Source: Curtobacterium sp. Leaf261 (GTDB lineage: Bacteria > Actinomycetota > Actinomycetes > Actinomycetales > Microbacteriaceae). Taken from it: 64,000 bases of DNA. The translations under genes were made by a program, and so were the position numbers. Below the pieces are notes generated by a model. It was not told the origin of the DNA. It saw nothing but the letters and a program-made list of their open reading frames with translations, and did no database searches. Of the stretch, positions 51,637-60,852 are shown piece after piece (within the stretch, counting starts at the first letter, position 1; each line of letters opens with the position of its first letter). The stretch lies in assembly GCF_001422205.1 (NCBI RefSeq), contig NZ_LMMJ01000008.1, forward strand, positions 114,915 to 178,914, given 5' to 3'.

Positions 51637-52455
51637 ATGACCGGTGTTCCCCAGCAGGCCGGTTCGCCCGCGCACACCGCCCTCACCGCCCGGCTCCGAG
51701 CTGCCGGGAGCGTGTTCGCCGAGGACGAGGCCGCGCTCATCCTGTCCGTCGCCGACGGTGACCCCGCGCGACTGCGGACCTTCGTCACGCGTCGCGTCGC
51801 GGGGGAGCCGCTGGAGTACGTCCTTGGGTTCGTCGACTTCGCAGGCCTCCGACTCCGGGTCGCGGACGGGGTGTTCGTCCCACGGCAGCGCACCGCGTTC
51901 CTCGTCGCGACGGCCGCGTCCCTCCTGGTGCCCGGCGACGCGGTGGTCGATCTCTGCTGCGGTGTCGGTGCGATCGGGGCGGCACTGCTCCAGCGCGTCG
52001 GAGCACTCGACCTGGTGGCAGCGGACATCGATCCCGACGCCGTCGAGGTCGCCCGCGAGAACCTCGGTGACCACGCGAGTGTCGTCCTCGGCGACCTCTT
52101 CGAGCCGCTGCCCGACCGTCTCCGTGGCCGCGTGGACGTCATCGCCGTGAACGCGCCCTACGTGCCCACGGAGGCGATCGCCCTCCTGCCCCCGGAGGCG
52201 CGGGCGTACGAGCACCGCGTCGCGCTCGACGGCGGCACCGACGGCCTCGACCTGCACCGGCGGATCGCCGGTTCGGCGTCCGAGTGGCTGCGCCCCGGCG
52301 GCGCCGTGGTGATCGAGGTGAGCGCGGCGCAGTCCGACGCGTCGGTCGCGGTCTTCACCGCAGCCGGACTGGAGGCGCGGATCGCGACCGACGACGAGGC
52401 GGACGCGACCTGTGTGGTCGCGGTGCGCACGGGCCTCCCGTCCGTCCCTGCCTGA
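51637..52455 (+). CDS. PrmC-related protein N5-glutamine methyltransferase
   Basis: 272 residues. Motifs are EPLEYVLGFVDFAGLRLRVADGVFVPRQRT, the SAM-binding VVDLCCGVGAIGAALLQRVGALDLVAADID, and NAPYVPTEAIALLPPEARAYEHRVALDGGTDGLDLHRRI. In true PrmC the catalytic tetrapeptide is NPPY; here it is NAPY, as in the PrmC-related group TIGR03704. Target protein unknown, probably a Gln side chain. Stands alone between prs and a convergent gene. Confidence 0.88.
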   Translation: MTGVPQQAGSPAHTALTARLRAAGSVFAEDEAALILSVADGDPARLRTFVTRRVAGEPLEYVLGFVDFAGLRLRVADGVFVPRQRTAFLVATAASLLVPGDAVVDLCCGVGAIGAALLQRVGALDLVAADIDPDAVEVARENLGDHASVVLGDLFEPLPDRLRGRVDVIAVNAPYVPTEAIALLPPEARAYEHRVALDGGTDGLDLHRRIAGSASEWLRPGGAVVIEVSAAQSDASVAVFTAAGLEARIATDDEADATCVVAVRTGLPSVPA

Positions 52456-52476
52456 CCACCCGCCGGACCGGTCGGG

Positions 52477-53922
52477 TCAGCACTGCCGGAACGCCACCCC
52501 CACGAGCTCGGCCGCCGCACGGTAGTCGGCCGCGCGGTGCCCGAGCGACAGCGACCAGTGGTGGCCGACGCCGGTCGTGCTCCATTCGTCCACCCACTCG
52601 CCGGGATCGCGGCCGAAGTCGACGCGCGACGTCGTGTTCCCGATCTGCAGGAGCGGGCCGTCGACGACCTCGCCCTCGGACGCGATGAACGCCAGGCTGC
52701 CGTCGCGGTCCTGCCCGAGACCGAGCAGGGTCACCGGCCCGTGCTGCACGTCGAACTCGACCGACACCCCCCAGCCCGCCTTGCCGTGGTAGACCCCGAG
52801 TCCGCGGAGCAGCGGGTCGCGCGCGGACACCGCGAGGTTCGCCGGTCCGTCGTGCCCCATCTCGACGACGCCGTCCTCGAAGTCGAGCGCCTGGAGCTCG
52901 CAGAACGACCCACCCGCACCGGACACCTGGGTGACGAGCTGCGCGACGGTCGTCCGGAGCTCGTACTCGCCGGTCGTCGGGATGCCCCGCGCCGTGAGCA
53001 ACGACGCACCGAGGATCATCCCCGCGCCGAGCCGTTCGTGCTGCTCGCCGTCGAGTCCGCGGTGGTAGTAGGCGAGGCTGTCGAGGTCGGCGTCCGCGAC
53101 GAGGCGGTCGAGACCGACCGAGACCCGGGCACTCCACGCGAGGTCGTCGGCCTGCACGGACCCGTCGACGGTGAACACCTCGCGCGCGAGGGCGACGCGC
53201 TCCGCGGTCTCCCGGTCGGTGACACGCTCGACGCGGTGCCGGAGATCGTCGAACTCGAGGACCTCGACGTGCGAGCCGAACGTCGTCGGGAGGAGCGTCA
53301 GGTCGGTCGAGACGTCGAGCATCCCCGGGTAGAGGTGTCCCATCAGTCCGTGTCGCGCGGTCCGGAGCCGCGCACGGACGTCCGCGGCACGGACCCATCG
53401 GCCGATGCGGTCCCACGCCGACTCCTGCCGGAGCCACCCGGACACCGACCGGAACGGGACACCGGCGCGTCGGAACACGTTGCCGATCTCCGGGATCGGA
53501 CACTGCCCGCAGTACGCCAGCCACTCCCCGGTGCCGAACGCCGCGTGGTCCATGCGCGCGGTGGGCTGCAGGTCGACCACGAGCACCGGGGTACCGGTGC
53601 GCTGCGCGATCGGCAGCACCATCGAGGACGTCAGGTACGTCGCGACGAAGAGCACGATGAGGTCGCAGTCGACCGCACGGAGACGCTCCGCTGCCCTGGC
53701 GGCATCGCTCGCGTCGGAGACGAAGCCGGCGTCGACGACGTCCGCGTCCATCGACTCGAACCGCCCGACGACGTGCGCCGCGGACGCCTCGAGCTGGGGG
53801 AGGAGGTCCGGGAACTGCGGCCAGTACGCGCCGAGCCCGCCGGACACCAGCCCGATCCGCGTGCGCCGGCGACGGTGCAGCGGGAGGAGCTCGCCGACCG
53901 GGGCTGCCTGGTGGGTGGTCAT
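52477..53922 (-). CDS. L-fucose/L-arabinose isomerase-family protein
   Basis: 481 residues; ATG overlaps the GH106-like stop (ATGA). The N-terminal part has IGLVSGGLGAYWPQFPDLLPQLEASAAHVV and CDLIVLFVATYLTSSMVLPIAQRTGTPVLVVDLQPT, typical of the fucose-isomerase N-terminal domains. C-terminal metal-site segments lie near GAGGSFCELQALDFEDGVVEMGHDGP, where an Asp/Glu-Asp-His set appears. It likely isomerises a deoxy or pentose aldose released by the adjacent glycosidase. No kinase or aldolase accompanies it here. Confidence 0.85.
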   Translation of the reverse strand: MTTHQAAPVGELLPLHRRRRTRIGLVSGGLGAYWPQFPDLLPQLEASAAHVVGRFESMDADVVDAGFVSDASDAARAAERLRAVDCDLIVLFVATYLTSSMVLPIAQRTGTPVLVVDLQPTARMDHAAFGTGEWLAYCGQCPIPEIGNVFRRAGVPFRSVSGWLRQESAWDRIGRWVRAADVRARLRTARHGLMGHLYPGMLDVSTDLTLLPTTFGSHVEVLEFDDLRHRVERVTDRETAERVALAREVFTVDGSVQADDLAWSARVSVGLDRLVADADLDSLAYYHRGLDGEQHERLGAGMILGASLLTARGIPTTGEYELRTTVAQLVTQVSGAGGSFCELQALDFEDGVVEMGHDGPANLAVSARDPLLRGLGVYHGKAGWGVSVEFDVQHGPVTLLGLGQDRDGSLAFIASEGEVVDGPLLQIGNTTSRVDFGRDPGEWVDEWSTTGVGHHWSLSLGHRAADYRAAAELVGVAFRQC

Positions 53923-56900
53923 CGCTGGACTCCGTCCGAGGCGGGCGTGGCTGGCGTGTTGCTCGGGACGCGCTGCAGCTCGACCGGGCCGTGGATGCCG
54001 TGTCGGAGCTGCGCGGGCGTGAAGAAGGTCGACTGGGTGGCGGCGGCGTACCGGGGACCGAGCGTCCCGTACACCGTCACGGCGACCTCGTGCGTGCCCG
54101 GGCCCGCTGCGAGGTCGAACGCGAACGGCGCACAGAACGCGCTGTCGACGCGCTCGCCGTCGAGTTCGACCGCGACGGCACCGCGCACCCGACCGAGGTC
54201 GAGCCGGAGCCGTTCCCCGGCGCCGACCTCGACGGTCGTGGCGTACCGGACCCCGCCGCTCCACGCGACGAGTCCCTGGTCCGCCCAGTCCTGGAACCGG
54301 GCCGGAGTCGGAGCCGTCCGCACGACGATCGGGGCGGGCCACGCGGCGCCGCCCGTCGAGAACGCCCGTGCAGCCAGGGTGACCGCCATCGTGGTCGGCT
54401 CGGTCGTCGGTGCCCGGAGGACGACGGTCCGCTCGGGGGGCAGGGTGTCGCCGCCGAGCTCCACGTGCGCGGGGTCCACCGGCAGCTCGACGCTCGTCGT
54501 GCCCGCCGGGAGCAGGAACTCGAAGCGCTCGGTGCGCTCCTCGCCGGTCGCCGCGGTCTCGAACGCCACACTCGGCACCCCGACCTCGGGTGGTCCGCTC
54601 AGCCAGTGCGCAGCGGCGAGGGGGTGCGGGCGCCGGGCTGCTCGGGCGTGCACGGTCGAGCCGGTCCGTGCCGGCAGGAGGACGGGATCGGCGTCCAGGG
54701 GACCGACCGCCCACCCGGGCCCACTCGGCACCGCGGTCGCCGTGCCGTCCGGTGTCCGGGCGACGAGGTCGACGAACAGCGGGGTGTCTGCGAGGACGCT
54801 CTCGGTCCGCACCTGCACCTCGTGGTCGCCGGCGTCGAGCGGCCCGAGCTCGTGCGAGAAGTACATCGGGTTGTCGCCGAGCCCCGACTCGTAGTACTCG
54901 ACCTTCTCCTGGCGGGCGACCGGTTCGCCGTCGAGGAACACCGTCAGGGCGGACGGCGACCCCGTGACGACCAGGACGTCGGACGCCGCCTGGTCGAGGT
55001 GGAACGGACGGCGGAACAGGGCGGTCCCGTCGTCGAGCCCGGCGTCCCCGGCGCCCATGAACTCGGGCCGTGGCACACGCGTACCGGGCTGGTCGAACGT
55101 GAACGACGACAGGAGGTGCGCCGGGGCATCGTGTCCCGCCTGGACACCCGGCGTGCCGAGGTGGTACTCGAGCAGACCCGTCCGCGCCGCGAACGTCACG
55201 CGGGCGGTCCGGTCGTGGCCGCTGCCGGGGAGGTCGAGCTCCACGCCGTCGAACCACGCGCGGACCGGGGAGGCGGACGAGATGGTGAGGTCGAGCTCGC
55301 CGGGTGCCCCGACGCGGACGACGGCACGGACCGCGGTCTCCGACCCGTGGGCCGGGGTCGGAGCGACGACGAAGTCCTCGGCCACGAAGCCCTTCGGGTC
55401 CTGGGGTGTGCTCGTCGCGGAGTCGCGCCCGGTCGTCGCCGACCAGCGCTGCACCGTCCACGACGACTCGTCAGGCGAACCGCCCGCCGGGAACGGCTGA
55501 CTGACCAGGAGTTCCTGCCCGACGGTGACGCGCACCGGCGTCCGTTCGGTCCCCTGCACGAGGTCGACCGTCCAGATCTCGAACGGGATCGCGTCCGTGC
55601 TGGCCGGCAGGGCGAAGTCGCCCCACCGGTTGTCGAGCGTCGGGACGAGCTCCTGGGTCCACGCGGCGTCCACGACGGAGGCCGACGCCGGGGCCGCGTC
55701 CGGTGCCGGGGCCGCGTCCGACACCGGGGCCGGGGCCACGGCGGTGCCCGAGCCCGTCCGCCACACCGCCACGACGAGCGGCGCCCCCGCGGAGTCGATC
55801 TCGATGGTGCTCGACGAGCCGTCCGTCGCCGCCGCGAACCCCGCCGGCATGCGGACACCCGTCGCCGGGTTCCACAGCTCCGCCTCCACGACGCGTCCGG
55901 CCACGAGGAGTTCGTCACCGGCCGCGTACCGGTCGGCGTCGAAGTCGATGTCCTCCCAGCCGCCCGAGCCGACCCCGGTCCGGAGCGGGAACGCCGTCGC
56001 GTTCGGGAACGCACCCGGCACGAGCGCCATCCCGTGGTCACCGAGCCGCTGTGCCCGGACACCGTGCGACGCCCGGGCGAACCGGAGGACCGAGGAGATC
56101 GCGTCGACCGCGTCCGCTGCCGTGGCCACGCGCTCGACCCTGGGGTCGTCGAGCGGTGTGGCCCCGACCGCGACGACCCGTCCACCGGCGTCGAGCAGCG
56201 CCACGAGTCGCGCGGTGACGTCCTCGGTCAGCGTGGAGACCTCCGGCAGGATCATCGTGCCGAACCGGAAGCCGTTCACGTCGAGCGCACCGTAGGCCGC
56301 CGTCGACCGCACGAGCGAGTCGTCGTCCACGATGTCGAAGTCGATCCCCGCCTGGTCGAGGAGCCCCGGCGCCGCGCGGAACCAGTCGTTCTTGCCGGCG
56401 AGTGCCATGTAGGTGCGCTGTGACACGTCGACGCCCGGGTACTCGGGGCCGACGTCACCGTCCAGGAAGTGGTCGATCGGCAGGTCCGGCGGCAGCTCGC
56501 GCTGGATCGACGTCGAGGGGTAGAGCAGCCCCACGTCGACCGCGTGCCGACCCCACGTCAGGAGCGCCGAGACACGGGCCACGGCGGTCGCGAAGTCGGC
56601 GTACACGGCGTAGTAGGGCTGCCGGAAGTCCGTCGACGGCGGCGCCCACTCGAACCAGCCCGCCTGGAGTCCGTAGTAGCTCGCGTGCGGGTTGTAGAGG
56701 TTCGCGCCGCTCCGGAAGAACGGGATCAGCCAGTCCCAGGTCTCCTCGAGCGTCCCGCCCCAGCCGCTCGAGTGGAACGACTCGATCCAGACGCGCGGGT
56801 GGTCGTACAGGTCGGCCATCGACGAGTGCACCCTGGCGTCGCCCTCGTGGTCGCTCCCGACCGCGTCGAACCACCGGTGCGTCGTGAAGTAGTCGCCGTA

Positions 56901-57845
56901 GAGCTGCGAGCTCTGGGTCGGGACGCCGGCACGTGCCGGGTTCATCTGGTCCGCACCGATGAGCATCCCGCGCGACCGGTGCCACTCGCCGAGCGGACGG
57001 AAGAACGCCTCCTCGGCGAGGAGCGTCCGGACACGGTGGTAGTCCGCGCGCACGGCAGCGCTCGCCGGGTCGTCGTGGTCCCAGAGCGCGGGGAGGACCG
57101 CGAGCAGGTGGTGCCCCGTCTCCGCGGCGAACCGGTCGGCGAACCCTGCGGACCACGTCGGCATCGCGGGGAGCTCGTCCTGGAAGCTGCCGACGATCGT
57201 CGTGCCCACGTGCTCGGGGACCCGCCGCTCGTACTCGCCGTGCACGAAGTCGACGAGCAGCGCAACCGCGTCCTGGTCGAGGTAGTCGAACGAGGTCTCG
57301 CGCCACACCACGACTCGCACGCGTCGGCCTGCCGCACCCGCGTCGACGCGGGTGTCGACGACGTCGTACCGATGCCATCCGGCGTCCGTGGCGACCTCGT
57401 CGTAGACACCGATGACGTGCTCGCGCGGTTCGGTCGGCACGGTGCCGTCGGCCGCGACGACACCGACGCGCGACCGGAGGGACCGTCCCGCGGCCTCGGG
57501 GTGCCGCGCGGTGATGAGCCCCTGGATGTTCGCGCCGGAGAAGCCGATCTGGTCGTAGAACCAGAGCCGGATGCCGAGGTCCGCGGCACGCTCGCACGTG
57601 AACCGGAACAGGTCCCACCAGCGCTCGCCGAACCACACCGGCTCGTCCGGCTGTGCACCGTAGGTGGGACCCTTCGGCGCGAGGTTCATCAGGACGAGGT
57701 TCAGGATGCCGCCGTCGGCGAAGCGCTGGAGCTGCCAGGCGATGCCCTCCTCGGTGACGGTGCCGCCGCTCCACCACCAGAGCGGGGTCGGACCGTACTC
57801 GGTCGGTGGGTTCTCGAATCGCTCGACGAGCGTTGGATCGATCAC
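53919..57845 (-). CDS. Large GH106-like glycoside hydrolase, putative alpha-L-rhamnosidase
   Basis: 1,308 residues from GTG 57845 (AGAGAAGAG eight bases upstream; GTG 57854 close by). No signal peptide. The N-terminal catalytic part has NPPTEYGPTPLWWWSGGTVTEEGIAWQLQRFADGGI, GERWWDLFRFTCERAADLGIRLWFYDQIGFSG and VWIESFHSSGWGGTLEETWDW, which resemble GH106 and related rhamnosidases. Beta-sandwich modules follow (about 800-1300), including galactose-binding-like repeats and AFCAPFAFDLAAGPGTHEVAVTVYGTLG. Being cytoplasmic, it would act on imported oligosaccharides. Substrate assignment is inference; GH2-like activity cannot be excluded. Confidence 0.8.
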   Translation of the reverse strand: MIDPTLVERFENPPTEYGPTPLWWWSGGTVTEEGIAWQLQRFADGGILNLVLMNLAPKGPTYGAQPDEPVWFGERWWDLFRFTCERAADLGIRLWFYDQIGFSGANIQGLITARHPEAAGRSLRSRVGVVAADGTVPTEPREHVIGVYDEVATDAGWHRYDVVDTRVDAGAAGRRVRVVVWRETSFDYLDQDAVALLVDFVHGEYERRVPEHVGTTIVGSFQDELPAMPTWSAGFADRFAAETGHHLLAVLPALWDHDDPASAAVRADYHRVRTLLAEEAFFRPLGEWHRSRGMLIGADQMNPARAGVPTQSSQLYGDYFTTHRWFDAVGSDHEGDARVHSSMADLYDHPRVWIESFHSSGWGGTLEETWDWLIPFFRSGANLYNPHASYYGLQAGWFEWAPPSTDFRQPYYAVYADFATAVARVSALLTWGRHAVDVGLLYPSTSIQRELPPDLPIDHFLDGDVGPEYPGVDVSQRTYMALAGKNDWFRAAPGLLDQAGIDFDIVDDDSLVRSTAAYGALDVNGFRFGTMILPEVSTLTEDVTARLVALLDAGGRVVAVGATPLDDPRVERVATAADAVDAISSVLRFARASHGVRAQRLGDHGMALVPGAFPNATAFPLRTGVGSGGWEDIDFDADRYAAGDELLVAGRVVEAELWNPATGVRMPAGFAAATDGSSSTIEIDSAGAPLVVAVWRTGSGTAVAPAPVSDAAPAPDAAPASASVVDAAWTQELVPTLDNRWGDFALPASTDAIPFEIWTVDLVQGTERTPVRVTVGQELLVSQPFPAGGSPDESSWTVQRWSATTGRDSATSTPQDPKGFVAEDFVVAPTPAHGSETAVRAVVRVGAPGELDLTISSASPVRAWFDGVELDLPGSGHDRTARVTFAARTGLLEYHLGTPGVQAGHDAPAHLLSSFTFDQPGTRVPRPEFMGAGDAGLDDGTALFRRPFHLDQAASDVLVVTGSPSALTVFLDGEPVARQEKVEYYESGLGDNPMYFSHELGPLDAGDHEVQVRTESVLADTPLFVDLVARTPDGTATAVPSGPGWAVGPLDADPVLLPARTGSTVHARAARRPHPLAAAHWLSGPPEVGVPSVAFETAATGEERTERFEFLLPAGTTSVELPVDPAHVELGGDTLPPERTVVLRAPTTEPTTMAVTLAARAFSTGGAAWPAPIVVRTAPTPARFQDWADQGLVAWSGGVRYATTVEVGAGERLRLDLGRVRGAVAVELDGERVDSAFCAPFAFDLAAGPGTHEVAVTVYGTLGPRYAAATQSTFFTPAQLRHGIHGPVELQRVPSNTPATPASDGVQR

Positions 57846-58024
57846 GGGGGTCACTCTTCTCTGGTCCGCCTGCGGCGGACCGTCTGCTGGTGCTGGTGCT
57901 GGTGCTGGTGCTGGTGCTGGTCTGGTGGGCTGCGGTCGGTGGACCTGAGCGGGATCGGACGGGAGGATCGGGGCGGGCGTGCACCGCGCCTCCAGTCCGT
58001 GGGACGGCGGCCGGGGAACCGCGG
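57846..58024. repeat. TGCTGG hexamer repeat and degenerate hairpin element
   Basis: A (TGCTGG)n run of about six units lies at 57888-57925, inside the leader of the glycosidase gene. A decayed hairpin element with arms GGACGGGAGG and GCCTCCAGTCC lies at 57957-57999, at the 3' side of the upstream ATPase gene. Confidence 0.65.
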
Positions 58025-58951
58025 TCAGCGCGCCGACGTCGTGGCCGGTTCGACCGTCCACGGATCGCCCGCTGCGCCGGTGTGCTCGAGGAGCGTCCGC
58101 TGCGCCTCGAGCAGCCGGTGCCGGTCGGCGCGCCGCTGCTCCTGCGCGACCGGGTCCGGGACCGGGGTCGCCATCTGCAGCCGCTGCGTGTACGGGTGCT
58201 CCGGATGCAGTGCGACGGTGTCGGCGTCGTCGAGCTCGACGATCTCGCCGTTCAGGAGCACTGCCGTCCGGTCGCTCATCCGGCGCACGACGCCGAGGTC
58301 GTGGCTGATGAACACGTAGGCGACACCGGTGCGCTGCTGGATCTCGGTGAGGAGGTCGAGGACACGCGACTGCGTCGTCATGTCGAGAGCGCTGGTCGGC
58401 TCGTCGCAGATGATGAGCTCCGGCTCGAGGGCCAGTGCCCGGGCGATCGCGATGCGCTGCCGCTGACCGCCGGAGAACTCGCGCGCCAGGCGGCTCCCGG
58501 CGTCGCTCGGCAACCCGACCGCGTCGAGGAGCCTGGCGACGGTGTCGCGTCCCGCCGGTGCGTGCCGGACCCGGAGGGGCTCGGTGAGGATGTCCTCGAT
58601 CGTCAGCGACGGGTTGAGCGAGGAGTACGGGTCCTGGAACACGACCTGGATGCCCTGCGCGAGACGGCGTCGCCGAGACCGGGAGAGGTCGTCGATCCGG
58701 GTGCCGTGGAACGCGATCGAGCCGCCCGTGACAGGGGCGAGGCCGAGGATCGCGCGACCGATCGTCGTCTTGCCGGAGCCGGACTCGCCGACGAGGCCGA
58801 GGGTCTCGCCGCGGCCGACGTCGAACGAGACGCCGCGGATGATCTGCGCGGTCTTCCGGAAGCCCCGGGCCGGGTAGGCCACCTCGAGGTCCCGCACGCG
58901 GAGGAGGGGCTCGGTGCTGGTGTTGGCTGCGTCGCTGGTGTCGGGCATCAT
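58025..58951 (-). CDS. Oligopeptide/sugar ABC transporter ATP-binding protein (DppF/OppF-like)
   Basis: 308 residues; adjacent ATGs at 58951 and 58948 overlap the upstream stop. Walker A GESGSGKTT, signature FSGGQRQRIAIARAL, Walker [13 protein letters not shown] and the H-loop VFISHDLGVVRRMSD. The C-terminal PEHPYTQRLQMATPVPDP is the oligopeptide-transporter family tail that precedes FeS-less Cys-free variants. Powers import together with the fused DppC-DppD protein. Confidence 0.92.
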   Translation of the reverse strand: MMPDTSDAANTSTEPLLRVRDLEVAYPARGFRKTAQIIRGVSFDVGRGETLGLVGESGSGKTTIGRAILGLAPVTGGSIAFHGTRIDDLSRSRRRRLAQGIQVVFQDPYSSLNPSLTIEDILTEPLRVRHAPAGRDTVARLLDAVGLPSDAGSRLAREFSGGQRQRIAIARALALEPELIICDEPTSALDMTTQSRVLDLLTEIQQRTGVAYVFISHDLGVVRRMSDRTAVLLNGEIVELDDADTVALHPEHPYTQRLQMATPVPDPVAQEQRRADRHRLLEAQRTLLEHTGAAGDPWTVEPATTSAR

Positions 58952-60810
58952 GCCTCCGGGTCGGTCGTCGCGGCGAGCAGCTCGCGCGTGTACGGGTGCT
59001 GGGGTGCCGCGAACACCGCTCGGACGTCGCCGGTCTCGACGATCCGCCCGGCCTGCATGACGCTCACGGTGTCGCAGAGGTCCGCGACGACGCCGAGGTT
59101 GTGCGTGACGAGCACCATGCCGAGCCCGCGTTCGTCGCGGATCTCCCGGAGCAGGTCGAGCACGTCGGCCTGGATCGTGACGTCCAGCGCCGTCGTCGGC
59201 TCGTCCGCGAGGATCACGTCGGGGTCACCGGCGATCGCGCCCGTGATGAGCACGCGCTGCGCCATCCCGCCGGAGATCTCGTGCGGGTACATCCGGAACA
59301 CCGACTCCGGGTCCTTGATGCCGACGCGGGCGAGGAGCGCGAGCAGCTCCGTCCGCGCCTGTCGCCGACTGACCTGCTTCACCGCGCGGAGGCCGACGAC
59401 GAGCTGTTGTCCGACGGTGAGCGTCGGGTCGAGGTTGCTCATCGGCTCCTGCGGCACGTAGGCGATCCGTCGTCCGCGGACCGCGTGGAGCGCTGCCCGG
59501 TCGCCGAGGAGTTCGCGGCCGTCGAAGGTGATCGACCCGGCGACGACGGCTTCCTTGGGCAGGATGTCGAGCACCGAGAAGACCGTCTGGGACTTGCCGG
59601 ACCCGGACTCCCCGACGAGGCCGTGGATGACGCCACGACGGACCTCGAGGTCGATGCCGCGGACCACCTCGCTGACGCCGTCGGGGTTGGGGTAGGCCAC
59701 GTGCAGGTCCTCGATGCGGAGGAGGGTGTCCGCGTCGCGGGCGTCTGCGGCCCGGGCGTCGGTCGGCCGGGCGTTCGCAGTTCGGGCGTCGGTCGTTCGG
59801 GCGTCCGTCGTTCGGGTGGCGGGCGGTGACAGGCGGTCGCGGAGGGCCGCCCGCTCCCGCCGGTTCAGCACCGACGGCGTCGTGACGACCTGGAGCACGT
59901 CCCGCAGCGCGTTGCCGAGCAGCACGAGGACGAGCGTCGTGATGCTGATGAGCAGGGTCGGTGCGACGACGGCGCCCGGGTTCTGGTAGATCGACGCGAA
60001 GGACGTCTGCAGGATCCCGCCCCACGACGCCTGGCGGGGGTTGCCGAGCCCGAGGAACTCGAGCCCCGCCTGGATCCCGATCCCCGCAGCCAGCACGAAG
60101 GAACTCTGGATGATCACCGGAGCGCGCACCGCGATGAGCACGTGGCGCGCGATGATCCGCAGGTCGGACAGGCCCGAGACCCGTGCGGCGTCGATGTACA
60201 GCTCCCGCCGCACCTGCGTCACGACAGCCCGGACGAGTCGGAAGTACGACGGTGCGATGAGCAGACCGAAGACCGCCATCGCGATGAGGATCGACGGCCC
60301 GATCACCGTGTAGAGCGCGATGAGGAGCACCGTCCCGGGGAGTGCGAGCACCACATCGGAGATCCAGCTCGAGACCCGATCGGTCCATCCGCCGAAGAAG
60401 CCGGCGAACAGCCCGGCGGTGACCCCGACCGCGACCGACACGACGAGCACGACCACGCAGGCGAGCAGCGTGCCGCGCGACGCCCAGAGCAGACGCGACA
60501 GGATGTCCCGTCCCGACGAGTCGCCGCCGAGCACGAACGGCCCGTCGAACGGCTTCGCGTTCGTGAACTCGATCCGCGTGAGGTTCTGGTCGAACGGCGC
60601 GAGGAGCGGCGCGAGGAACGCGAGCGCGACGAGCACCGCCAGGAACGCGATGCAGATCATCGCCGTCGGGTTGCGCAGCAGCCGGCTCACGGTCGACCGC
60701 CTGGCGGAGCGCGCGCTGGTCGCGGCGGCGTCCGTGGGACCGCTCGGGCCACCGGGGCCTCGTGCGCCGGCGTCCTCGATCGTGCCGGCGGTGATCTGTT
60801 CGACGCTCAT
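58948..60810 (-). CDS. Fused DppC-type permease and DppD-type ATPase
   Basis: 620 residues. Residues 45-330 form a permease with a cytoplasmic N-terminus, six helices, FVLGGDSSGRDILSRLLWASRGTLLA and the coupling loop DAARVSGLSDLRIIARHVLIAVRAPVII. A repetitive linker (residues about 335-360, TTDARTTDARTANAR) joins it to an ATPase with GESGSGKSQ, ISGGMAQRVLITGAI, VILADEPTTALD and VLVTHNLGVVADLCD. Normally two genes; here one polypeptide gives a fixed stoichiometry of permease and ATPase. No frameshift marks the join. Confidence 0.93.
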   Translation of the reverse strand: MSVEQITAGTIEDAGARGPGGPSGPTDAAATSARSARRSTVSRLLRNPTAMICIAFLAVLVALAFLAPLLAPFDQNLTRIEFTNAKPFDGPFVLGGDSSGRDILSRLLWASRGTLLACVVVLVVSVAVGVTAGLFAGFFGGWTDRVSSWISDVVLALPGTVLLIALYTVIGPSILIAMAVFGLLIAPSYFRLVRAVVTQVRRELYIDAARVSGLSDLRIIARHVLIAVRAPVIIQSSFVLAAGIGIQAGLEFLGLGNPRQASWGGILQTSFASIYQNPGAVVAPTLLISITTLVLVLLGNALRDVLQVVTTPSVLNRRERAALRDRLSPPATRTTDARTTDARTANARPTDARAADARDADTLLRIEDLHVAYPNPDGVSEVVRGIDLEVRRGVIHGLVGESGSGKSQTVFSVLDILPKEAVVAGSITFDGRELLGDRAALHAVRGRRIAYVPQEPMSNLDPTLTVGQQLVVGLRAVKQVSRRQARTELLALLARVGIKDPESVFRMYPHEISGGMAQRVLITGAIAGDPDVILADEPTTALDVTIQADVLDLLREIRDERGLGMVLVTHNLGVVADLCDTVSVMQAGRIVETGDVRAVFAAPQHPYTRELLAATTDPEA

Positions 60811-60852
60811 GCCTGTCTCACCTTCGGGGTCATGCCTGTCTCGCCTTCGGGT
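60807..60852. repeat. 23-base tandem duplication at the dppB-dppC junction
   Basis: 60807-60829 and 60830-60852 differ at two positions. Each copy encodes PKxRQA and an ATGA. The first serves as the dppB end and the second as the dppC start. Confidence 0.82.

Noticed and set aside
51900..52200. NAPY instead of NPPY as a sign of an inactivated PrmC
   Set aside because: The related TIGR03704 group naturally carries NAPY; the rest of the SAM site is intact.
60807..60852. Frameshift or pseudogene at the dppB-dppC junction
   Set aside because: Both reading frames are intact; the repeat is an in-place duplication that leaves both proteins complete.
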